Assembly (NCBI GenBank): GCA_947383835.1 | Contig: CANDEV010000013.1 | Coordinates: forward strand, 1-64,000 | Direction of reading: 5' to 3' | DNA from: an uncultured Clostridia bacterium | GTDB lineage: Bacteria; Bacillota; Clostridia; Oscillospirales; Ruminococcaceae | Length of the DNA: 64,000 nucleotides | Part shown: positions 51,566 through 58,547 of the stretch, one piece after another | Layout of the letters: every line of letters begins with the position of its first letter | Numbering within the stretch: the stretch's first letter is position 1 | Position numbers and translations under genes: made by a program | The notes under the pieces: generated by a model | Databases searched by the model: none | Told to the model about the DNA's origin: nothing | Seen by the model: the letters and a program-made list of their open reading frames with translations, nothing else

Positions 51566-52633
51566 TTATTTTTCAACGTACAACTGGTTTAATTTGTCAG
51601 ATATACGTTTACCGCTGTCGGGGTAGACGTGAGCATATATCCGCAATGTGGTTTTCGGGTCATCGTGTCCCAACCGTTCCGCAGCTTCGAGCGGAGTAAC
51701 GCCAAGGGAGAACAACAAGGCACAGTGACTATGCCGTAAATCGTGTATGCGTATTCTCTTTACGCCGCTTGCATTGCAGCCGCGAACCATTTCTTTAGTA
51801 AGGTAATGCTTTGTATGCGGAAATATGCGACTATTTCTTTTTATGCCATATATTGAATGTATGTAGGCTTGAAGCTCATCGGCAAGAAATTGCGGAATTG
51901 ATATTATTCGCTTGCTTTTGAGCGTTTTGGGGTCTGTAATTACATCGCGCTTCTCTATCCGTTGGTATGACTTGTTTACGCTTAATGTGCAACTTTCAAA
52001 ATCAATGTCCGCAGGTGTAAGGGCAAGCAGTTCCCCCTCGCGCAATCCTGTGTAAAATAATGTAGTAAATATGATTTTGCTCATTGGTTTATTGGAAACA
52101 GCAGCTATAAATGTATCAAATTCATCTTTCGTCCAATACAGCATTTCCTCGGCATTCTTTTTTCCGATACTTCCTGCCTTGTGACAAGGATTTTCCCTTA
52201 AATTATAAAAAGTAACTGCATAATTAAATATGGCGTTTAGCTGATTATATACAGACCTTACATATGTATCGGCGTAGCCTTGTGATAGTATTTCAGCTTG
52301 CCATTTTCTAATATCAGCGGGAGTAATTTTAGAAACACACTTATCCCTGAAATACGGTAAAATTTTGCCGTCAATAAGATAATGCTTATTTCGGAGTGTA
52401 TATTCCCTAAGCCGTTTTGACAAGTCCTCAAAATAAAGCTCCACAAGGCTGCTGAACTTCATATCAACATCGGAGGCTTTGGCAGCAAGGAAATTGCGTA
52501 GCCATTCCTCGGCTTCTCTTTTAGTGTCAAAGCCTCTTTTGGTTGTCTTTTTGGTTTGCCCCGTCCAGTCGGTATATCTGAATTGCACAAGCCATTTGCC
52601 CGTTTTAAGGTCTTTAGTTGCAGAGTTAGCCAT
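51566..52633 (-). CDS. int: Tyrosine integrase of element 1 (Tn916 type)
   Basis: 355 residues. N-terminal arm-binding domain (WLVQFRYTDWTGQTKKTTKRGFDTKREAEEWL), core-binding domain (about 60-150), and a catalytic domain with Arg198 (TGLREGEL), His297 and Arg300 (HDLRHSH), His323 (LGHDDPKTT) and the nucleophile Tyr333 (IYAHV). All catalytic residues are present. It catalyses insertion at the guaA 3' end and, with the excisionase, release. The preceding xis gene overlaps it by 8 nt. Confidence 0.93.
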   Translation of the reverse strand: MANSATKDLKTGKWLVQFRYTDWTGQTKKTTKRGFDTKREAEEWLRNFLAAKASDVDMKFSSLVELYFEDLSKRLREYTLRNKHYLIDGKILPYFRDKCVSKITPADIRKWQAEILSQGYADTYVRSVYNQLNAIFNYAVTFYNLRENPCHKAGSIGKKNAEEMLYWTKDEFDTFIAAVSNKPMSKIIFTTLFYTGLREGELLALTPADIDFESCTLSVNKSYQRIEKRDVITDPKTLKSKRIISIPQFLADELQAYIHSIYGIKRNSRIFPHTKHYLTKEMVRGCNASGVKRIRIHDLRHSHCALLFSLGVTPLEAAERLGHDDPKTTLRIYAHVYPDSGKRISDKLNQLYVEK

Positions 52634-52832
52634 TTGCTACGTCCTCACTGTTACTGTTTCCGTACACCTTTTCGAGGAAAAATTTAACAGGAATTTTTCC
52701 CGCAATCACAAGATAGTGCTTGTTTTCCAACTCCTCATTCCATTTACGTAGTATCTTATACGATTGACCGACCGATATACCGAGCATTGCCGCTACTTCC
52801 GCTGCTGTGTAAAATAATTTTGTTTCCTGCAT
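52626..52832 (-). CDS. xis: Excisionase-like HTH protein of element 1
   Basis: 68 residues with a MerR/Xis-type winged helix (FYTAAEVAAMLGISVGQSYKILRKWNEELENKHY, then GKIPVKFFLEKVYG). AGGAGG before ATG 52832. It is directly upstream of and overlapping int, the usual xis-int layout, and is homologous to the protein at 55266. Confidence 0.85.
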   Translation of the reverse strand: MQETKLFYTAAEVAAMLGISVGQSYKILRKWNEELENKHYLVIAGKIPVKFFLEKVYGNSNSEDVANG

Positions 52833-52982
52833 AATAAAACCTCCTTATAATTATGCGCGATTTAATTTCATATAAATATAATACACGAAATATTTTCTCT
52901 TGTCAACGTTTTTAATGTGAAAATTAGATGAAATATTGCGTTTCGTTTTATATTGTGTTATAATATAATTGAGGTGAAAAAT

Positions 52983-53627
52983 TTGGACAAGGATAACATT
53001 CAAGAACAAATTGGTAAAAGAATAGCTGAATGCAGAAAGAAAAAAGGTATTAAACAAGTAGAATTAGCAGATATATTAAAAAAATCATCCAGAACAATTC
53101 AAGCATATGAGAGTGGAGAAACGGATCTACCAATTTCTACACTTGCAGATATATCTTGTGCATTAGGAGTATCAATTAATTATTTGATAGGCTATGAACC
53201 GTCAGTAAAGCTTGAATGCCTTTCAGATGTTCTTGCTTTTTTGTTTGAGCTTGATAAAAAGAACGAGTTATGTTTTAAAATAGATATTACAAAACCTGCC
53301 GATGGGAGCGGAGATTTTGGAGAATGGTCTGCTTCAATTACTTTTGACGGAAACAATTCCAATGCTGCATATAATAGCAGCTTATGTCTTGCGCTTGAAA
53401 AGTTAAAGGACAAGCGGCAAGCTTTAGAGGAATACTGGATAGATTATGAAACTCTTGAAGCGTGGGAAAAGAGTACGTTAGAATATAATCAAAATGCTTT
53501 TTTATCTAATAAACAACAAGAAATCTTAGACAGTACGGAACTTATAAAAAGACGAAATGAGTTATTTAATAAAAAGGTGCAAGAAATGTATTTAGAAAGC
53601 CAAAATGGACAGGGCGATAAAAAATAA
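52983..53627 (+). CDS. XRE-family regulator of element 1
   Basis: 214 residues from TTG 52983, with GAGGTG at 52971-52976. HTH at 8-62 (IAECRKKKGIKQVELADILKKSSRTIQAYESGETDLP), then a long C-terminal domain with no known motif, rich in Lys/Glu helices. Divergent from xis-int, so it probably holds excision genes off. It is more AT-rich than the host genes. Confidence 0.8.
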   Translation: MDKDNIQEQIGKRIAECRKKKGIKQVELADILKKSSRTIQAYESGETDLPISTLADISCALGVSINYLIGYEPSVKLECLSDVLAFLFELDKKNELCFKIDITKPADGSGDFGEWSASITFDGNNSNAAYNSSLCLALEKLKDKRQALEEYWIDYETLEAWEKSTLEYNQNAFLSNKQQEILDSTELIKRRNELFNKKVQEMYLESQNGQGDKK

Positions 53628-53630
53628 TTA

Positions 53631-53649
53631 TTGAGTACAAATTGAGTAC
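53631..53649. repeat. Right-end arm-type repeats of element 1
   Basis: TTGAGTAC at 53631-53638 and 53642-53649, an 11-bp step, identical to the left-end pair at 48657 and in the same orientation. Confidence 0.6.
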
Positions 53650-53705
53650 AAAAAAATTAAAATGAGGTAAATTTAATAATATTTCCGCAAGGAGTATAAC
53701 GAAAA

Positions 53706-53734
53706 ACAAGGAAAAAACTGCGTTTTTTCCTTGT
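53706..53734. repeat. Perfect 13-bp hairpin near element 1 right end
   Basis: ACAAGGAAAAAAC (53706-53718), TGC, GTTTTTTCCTTGT (53722-53734). A possible bidirectional terminator shielding the junction. Confidence 0.6.
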
Positions 53735-53746
53735 GAAATATTATTA

Positions 53747-53789
53747 TAAGCCGAGTGGGAGTAGTATTCAAGCTACTACAAATGGCTTA
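53747..53789. other. att junction between element 1 and element 2
   Basis: GAGTGGGAGTAG (53753-53764) copies the guaA end. The site is flanked by TAAGCC (53747-53752) and GGCTTA (53784-53789). ACAAATGGCTTA begins 25 bp after the core start, exactly as at 62959. Confidence 0.6.
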
Positions 53790-53810
53790 ACAGCGACGTT
53801 TGCGGACTTT

Positions 53811-53840
53811 TTGATACCGCTGTGGCAACGTTTTGGCAAC
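53811..53840. repeat. Left-end arm-type repeats of element 2
   Basis: Three 8-mers, TTGATACC (53811), GTGGCAAC (53822) and TTGGCAAC (53833), follow one another with an exact 11-bp period. Same architecture as at element 1 but different sequence. Confidence 0.55.
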
Positions 53841-53898
53841 ATTTGAATTATTTTATATTTAAGAGCTATCTGATTTAGAATTCAGATAGCTCTTTTTG

Positions 53899-54594
53899 TT
53901 AATATTTGTAATAATACAAATTATTAATTGATAAACATTTATCAATTATTTTATATGCATCCTGAAAATGAATAAGGAAAAACTCTCTGTCATTTCGTAA
54001 TCTATAATCAGATAATTCATTGTGAATCAATTTTTCAGCAAGCTTACAATCTGTTACTCTAAATGCAGCTCTTGGCGATATTGGATATACAATTCCAGTT
54101 GCTGAATTAATTTCCTGTACTCTTTTTAATATGTTTCTTTTTGTCATTCCAATTTTTAACAAATCCTTATCTTCACGTCGAGAGAGAACATATACATATT
54201 CATCTTCACTTTCTATGTGGACATCGTATTTTATAAAATTAGATATGTATATACAAATATTAGTGAATAGTAGTTTTTCCTTTATTTTAATGATATCTTT
54301 CTCGTGATTTTCTTTTATTGCAGTACGAAGTTTTGATAGTAAATTTACATAGCAGGCTATTTCTGGAATTCTTGGATAATCAAAATACATATTTACTGTA
54401 AACCAATCCCATTGATCTTGTTTTATAATACGATTGAAAAGTCCTTTAACAATACTAATTTCGTTTATAATACTAATATCATAACAGATTTTTTTATCAA
54501 TAAGAAATTGGTGTACTTGCATTAAAGCTTCTTTATTTTTTTCCAAGGCTTTTGATTTCATAGGTGCAGAACCAAAACCATACTTAGGTATCAA
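53899..54594 (-). CDS. GIY-YIG (T5orf172-type) nuclease-like protein
   Basis: 231 residues, AGGAGG before ATG 54594. The C-terminal 90 residues fit the T5orf172/MUG113 version of the GIY-YIG fold: YVYVLSRREDKDLLKIGMTKRNILKRVQEINSATG, FRVTDCKLAEKLIHNEL, and REFFLI with the metal-binding Glu. The N-terminal 130 residues are helical and unknown. AT-rich element cargo. A defence or DNA-processing role is plausible but unproven. Confidence 0.75.
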   Translation of the reverse strand: MIPKYGFGSAPMKSKALEKNKEALMQVHQFLIDKKICYDISIINEISIVKGLFNRIIKQDQWDWFTVNMYFDYPRIPEIACYVNLLSKLRTAIKENHEKDIIKIKEKLLFTNICIYISNFIKYDVHIESEDEYVYVLSRREDKDLLKIGMTKRNILKRVQEINSATGIVYPISPRAAFRVTDCKLAEKLIHNELSDYRLRNDREFFLIHFQDAYKIIDKCLSINNLYYYKY

Positions 54595-54649
54595 ATAAAA
54601 ACCTCCTTAATTATTGTTTGAATTTTATATTGTTTTTCATTTTACTGCA

Positions 54650-55093
54650 TTACATTTTGGGATAGGTATATCTCCAATTGTCGTATTCCTCTTTAGAAAT
54701 CTTACCATTGCGGTATCCCTCTGCTTTTTCCTGCCAAGCGGTAAACATTTCAAGCATAGTGAGAAATTCCGTACCGTTATCCTTGTCCAAACGGATACAC
54801 ACTTCGTCAGAAAGCTTGTCAATACGCAGACCGTATAAATCTTCCAATGTAAATAGAGTGTGCATTACCCCGTTATAGTTCTCAATATTTGGAACAGAAA
54901 GCGTTTCGGGAGCAACCTCCAATACCTCCGCAAGCTTATTTGTCAAATCAGCTTTTGGAGTTCTTGTTCCCGATTCATATTGAGCCATGCGAATGTCGGC
55001 GGTCTTTTCGGGAAAACCTACCGCCATACCGAGCCATTTTTGTGTCATACCACGCAGATTTCGCATAAACCTGATTCTTTCACCTATTGCCAT
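54650..55093 (-). CDS. XRE-family regulator of element 2
   Basis: 147 residues from ATG 55093 (TGGAGGAA upstream). HTH at 4-75 (IRFMRNLRGMTQKWLGMAVGF, YESGTRTPKADLTNKLAEVLEV) and a C-terminal part ending KISKEEYDNWRYTYPKM, a common tail in Firmicute element regulators. Divergent from xis-int, whose control region holds three GTTTAAG/CTTAAAC motifs likely bound by this protein. Confidence 0.85.
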   Translation of the reverse strand: MAIGERIRFMRNLRGMTQKWLGMAVGFPEKTADIRMAQYESGTRTPKADLTNKLAEVLEVAPETLSVPNIENYNGVMHTLFTLEDLYGLRIDKLSDEVCIRLDKDNGTEFLTMLEMFTAWQEKAEGYRNGKISKEEYDNWRYTYPKM

Positions 55094-55135
55094 GAAATTC
55101 CTCCAATTTGTATTTTTATATAGTATAACATATCC

Positions 55136-55246
55136 GTTTAAGATAGTCAAGCTATTTTAACAAAAAAGTTTAAGATTTTTTCTGAAAAGGCTTGACAAAA
55201 GCAAAATTGTTTAGTATAATATAAATACAGCTTAAACAAATAAGCT
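55136..55246 (+). promoter_or_regulatory. xis-int promoter of element 2 with operator motifs
   Basis: Full-consensus promoter TTGACA (55192-55197), 17 bp, TATAAT (55215-55220). GTTTAAG occurs at 55136-55142 and 55168-55174, and its complement CTTAAAC at 55231-55237 within the dyad AGCTTA-AACAAA-TAAGCT (55229-55246). Probable operators of the XRE gene. Confidence 0.7.
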
Positions 55247-55265
55247 TATAGAAAGAGAGGGACAA

Positions 55266-55466
55266 ATGACAAATAATACATTTATAAGAGTTGACGAAGT
55301 TGCCGAAATACTTGGAGTTTCCAAATCCTATGCTTACAAAATAGTTAAGAAGCTAAATGACGAGCTTAAAGAAAAAGGATTTCTGACAATATCGGGACGT
55401 GTCAATAAAAAATATTTTATGGAGCGGGTGTACTACAGTCCTCCCGATAAAGAAAGGAGCGGTTGA
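55266..55466 (+). CDS. xis: Excisionase-like HTH protein of element 2
   Basis: 66 residues. RVDEVAEILGVSKSYAYKIVKKLNDELKEKGF, then GRVNKKYFMERVYY, the same fold and family as the element 1 excisionase. It bends DNA at the arms to favour excision (family knowledge). One base separates its stop from the integrase start. Confidence 0.85.
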   Translation: MTNNTFIRVDEVAEILGVSKSYAYKIVKKLNDELKEKGFLTISGRVNKKYFMERVYYSPPDKERSG

Positions 55467-55467
55467 T

Positions 55468-56568
55468 ATGGCAGTCTACAAGGAAACAAAATCAAACACT
55501 TGGCGGGTAATTTACCGCTACACCGATTGGAAAGGAGAACGAAAGCAAACACAAAAGCGCGGCTTCCTCACAAAGCGGGAAGCGCAGGCTTGGGAACGGG
55601 AGCAGCTTAACAAGGCTGCTTCCAATCTTGAAATGACATTTGCAAGTTTTATTGACATTTACAGTACCGATATGAAAAAGAGGCTAAAGGAAAACACTTG
55701 GCACACCAAAGAGCATATTATCCGCACAAAAATACTACCGTATTTCGGTAATCGCAAAATTTCGGACATTCAGCCAAAGGACATAATGGCTTGGCAGAAT
55801 GAAATGCTGAACAGCGTTGATAAAACGGGCAAAGCATATTCTCCGGTTTATTTAAAAACTGTACATAATCAGTTAAGCGCAATTTTTAATCACGCTGTGA
55901 GGTTTTACGGACTTGCAGTTAATCCCGCCGCAAAAGTCGGGAACATGGGAAAATCCAAAGACCGAGAAATGCTTTTCTGGACGCAGGACGAATACAAGCG
56001 TTTTTCGGAAGAAATAATGGATAAACCTATTTCATTTTACGCATTTGAAATATTATACTGGTGCGGTATCCGCGAGGGCGAGCTGCTGGCATTGACGCCG
56101 TCCGATTTCGATTTTGAACGTCAAACCGTGTCAATTACAAAATCATATCAGCGAATTAATAAGCGTGATATAATTACAGACCCCAAAACTCCCAAAAGCG
56201 TCCGAGTAATAAAAATGCCCGATTTCCTATCAGAGGAAATTCAAGATTATATAAATCAATTATATGGCATAAAACCAACAGACAGATTATTTGAAGTTAC
56301 AAAACATTACTTAAAGCATGAAATGGACAGAGGTTCAAAAGCGGCCGCTGTAAAACGGATTCGCATACATGACCTAAGACATTCACATATTTCCTTACTT
56401 ATTGAAATGGGTTTCTCGGCAGTAGCAATAGCAGACCGTGTAGGACATGAAAGTATTGATATTACGTACCGATATGCACATCTTTTTCCCTCAACTCAGG
56501 CTGAAATGGCAGACAGACTTAGTTTAATCAGAAACGGAGGCGATAGTGATGTCGGCAAAAAAACTTGA
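55468..56568 (+). CDS. int: Tyrosine integrase of element 2 (Tn916 type)
   Basis: 366 residues from ATG 55468 (AAAGGAG upstream). Arm-binding domain WRVIYRYTDWKGERKQTQKRGFLTKREAQAWER; catalytic Arg202 (CGIREGEL), His301 and Arg304 (HDLRHSH), His327 (VGHESIDITY) and Tyr336 (YRYAHL). Complete. Clearly homologous to the element 1 integrase, which fits both using the same guaA target. Overlaps the next gene by 20 nt. Confidence 0.93.
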   Translation: MAVYKETKSNTWRVIYRYTDWKGERKQTQKRGFLTKREAQAWEREQLNKAASNLEMTFASFIDIYSTDMKKRLKENTWHTKEHIIRTKILPYFGNRKISDIQPKDIMAWQNEMLNSVDKTGKAYSPVYLKTVHNQLSAIFNHAVRFYGLAVNPAAKVGNMGKSKDREMLFWTQDEYKRFSEEIMDKPISFYAFEILYWCGIREGELLALTPSDFDFERQTVSITKSYQRINKRDIITDPKTPKSVRVIKMPDFLSEEIQDYINQLYGIKPTDRLFEVTKHYLKHEMDRGSKAAAVKRIRIHDLRHSHISLLIEMGFSAVAIADRVGHESIDITYRYAHLFPSTQAEMADRLSLIRNGGDSDVGKKT

Positions 56569-56857
56569 CGGAAAGGGCAGATTTCGAAGCAAAACAATTT
56601 CATTCAGAATTTCACCCGAAGAAAATCGACAGCTTGATATAAAAGTCAAGCTGTCGGGAATGACAAAGCAAGATTATTTGATAAATCGTGCATTACAAAA
56701 AGATATAGTTGTACAGCCAAATCCAAGAGTGTACAAGGCATTGAAAAATCAGCTTGAAGAAGTTTTGAGTGAGTTACGGAAAATTGATAATGGTAATAAT
56801 GATGAACTGCTTGAAACAATCCAACTGATTGCAACAACACTTAACGGAACAAAATAG
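56549..56857 (+). CDS. Accessory mobilization protein (MobC-like)
   Basis: 102 residues from ATG 56549 (GGAGG at 56536-56540). SKTISFRISPEENRQLDIKVKLSGMTKQDYLINRALQKDI is the ribbon-helix-helix-like opening of relaxosome accessory proteins. A helical tail follows. It probably binds the oriT just downstream to help the relaxase. It lies between int and the relaxase gene. Confidence 0.75.
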   Translation: MSAKKLDGKGRFRSKTISFRISPEENRQLDIKVKLSGMTKQDYLINRALQKDIVVQPNPRVYKALKNQLEEVLSELRKIDNGNNDELLETIQLIATTLNGTK

Positions 56858-56885
56858 GGGGTGCAGGGGGAGAAATCCCCTTGCC

Positions 56886-56974
56886 GCAAAGACTTTTGAT
56901 ATGAGGTACGAATGTCAAAAGTCTCTTTGCGTTACTTTCGCCGAAAGTAACAAAGGCATGGGCGTTCCGCCCAT
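56886..56974. other. Candidate oriT of element 2
   Basis: Three hairpins in a row: GCAAAGACTTTTGA with its near complement (56886-56930, 2-nt bulge), GTTACTTTC-GCC-GAAAGTAAC (56931-56951), and ATGGGC-GTTCC-GCCCAT (56958-56974). All lie in the gap before the relaxase gene. The middle one resembles the oriT hairpin of element 1. Confidence 0.65.
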
Positions 56975-56987
56975 ATGAAAGGTAGTG

Positions 56988-58286
56988 ATGCACATAGGAA
57001 AAACAATCAGCATTATCATAGGCAAAGGAAGCATTGGTCACAATAACCGTGAGTTTATTGCACCAAATGTTGACAGAAGCAAAACATCGGAAAATATAAC
57101 ACTAATTTGTGAAAATCTAAAAGATATTTATCATGAGATTTTCGATGAGGCTCTTTCCGAGTACAACGCTAAGCAGAAACGTAAAGACAGAATTATCAAA
57201 GATTACTACGAGCATATTTTCCATAGCAAGCAAGAAAAAACTTTTTATGAGCTTGTTGTTCAAATCGGAAATAAAGATGATACGCCATGCGGTTCTGACG
57301 ACGGAATACTTGCGGCGCAAATCCTTGAACAGTTTGCAAAAGATTTTTCAAAGCGAAATCCCCATATAAGAGTATTCAATTCGGTAATTCATCTTGATGA
57401 AGCAACGCCGCATTTGCATATTGACTTTGTTCCGTTTGCTACCGGCCAAAAACGTGGCTTATCAACAAGGAATTCTCTTTCTAAGGCATTGGAACAGCAA
57501 GAATTTATCGCTAAAGGACAATTTGAAACCTCGTCCAAATTGTGGGTTGACAATGAAAAACAGCAGCTTGCGGAAATTATGAAACAGTATGATATTGAGT
57601 GGGAGCAACTTGGAACCAATAATCCTCATTTGTCTGTTCTTGATTACAAAAAACAAGAGCGATCAAAAGAAATCATACGTCTTGAAAATAAAATCGAGTG
57701 TACGGATAAATTGATACAGCGCCGTGAGGAACTGCTTTCCGACGTAGAATCGGTAATTGATAAACTGAATAGTGAGTATCAGGAAAAGCAAGTAGCAGTT
57801 GAAAAGGCAGATGAGGAGCTTTACTTAAAAAATGCAGAACTTGTGGAAATTACCGCCGTTCTTGCCGACAATCAAGCTCTCCTTGAATCCAATACCGAGA
57901 AAATCAGAAGAATCAAGGATATTGACAGCATTGAAATAGGCAAAACTGTATTCGGCGGTAAGATTACCATTTCGCAGTAAGATTATGTAAATCTTACTGA
58001 CCTTGCAAAAAAGCAGATTGCTGCTGAGAACCGAGAAAGAGAATTGTCCGCAGAGGTTGAGCTACTTAAGCATAATAATTTTGATTTATCTAATGAAAAT
58101 GTTAATCTTAAAAAGGAAGTCAAAGCAATAAAATCTTTGCGGGAATCACTTAGTAAGGCATTTAGAGAGATTGAGGATTGGAAACGTAAGTATCAAAAAA
58201 TTATGAATTTTATTGAATATCTTGATTTGGCAAAAAAATTACAGGATTTTCTAAAACCACATAAAAGGGAATCACGCATACATTAA
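56988..58286 (+). pseudogene. MobV relaxase interrupted by one in-frame stop
   Basis: The first part (56988-57980, 330 residues) has the MobV motifs: GKGSIGHNNR, NAKQKRKDRIIKDYY, and HLDEATPHLHIDFVP with His142 and His144. It stops at TAA 57978-57980. The same frame continues at once, DYVNLTDLAKKQIAAENRER, into a coiled coil that ends at 58286, matching the normal C-terminus of the family. One change (for example GAA to TAA) explains it. The catalytic domain is intact, so the short product may still nick oriT. Confidence 0.85.
57975..57999 (+). repeat. Perfect 10-bp hairpin at the relaxase stop
   Basis: CAGTAAGATT (57975-57984), ATGTA, AATCTTACTG (57990-57999). The TAA lies in the left arm. 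It could affect termination or readthrough, or be chance. Confidence 0.5.
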
Positions 58287-58430
58287 AATTACGGCTGCGA
58301 GGATATTTCTCTCAGCCTACTTATTTGTGTTATATTAAGATTAAGATACGATATGTATGTATATTTTGGATGTCACAGCATTCTAACTTCATTTAAAATT
58401 TATTGTAGACATAAAGTTTTGAAAAAGCTC

Positions 58431-58459
58431 TTGAAATTTAATAAAAATAGTGGTATAAT
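58431..58459 (+). promoter_or_regulatory. Promoter of the defence cassette
   Basis: TTGAAA (58431-58436), 17 bp, TATAAT (58454-58459). Predicts an 80-nt leader before ATG 58548. Confidence 0.65.
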
Positions 58460-58547
58460 ATATATAATAAAGTGGTATATTTGTCTGTTGAATTTTTCCT
58501 TTTCTTCAACACATAGAACCCCAAATACTTATTGGAGGGCATTGCTA

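Noticed and set aside
13809..57980. Stop-codon reassignment (TAG or TAA read as sense)
   Set aside because: Two genes have single in-frame stops, but TAA, TAG and TGA all end clearly complete genes throughout the window, so point mutations are the simpler reading.
58353..58547. 65-residue N-terminal extension of the RM protein
   Set aside because: The extension would be translated through the promoter (58431-58459) and the ribosome site before ATG 58548, and resembles no domain.
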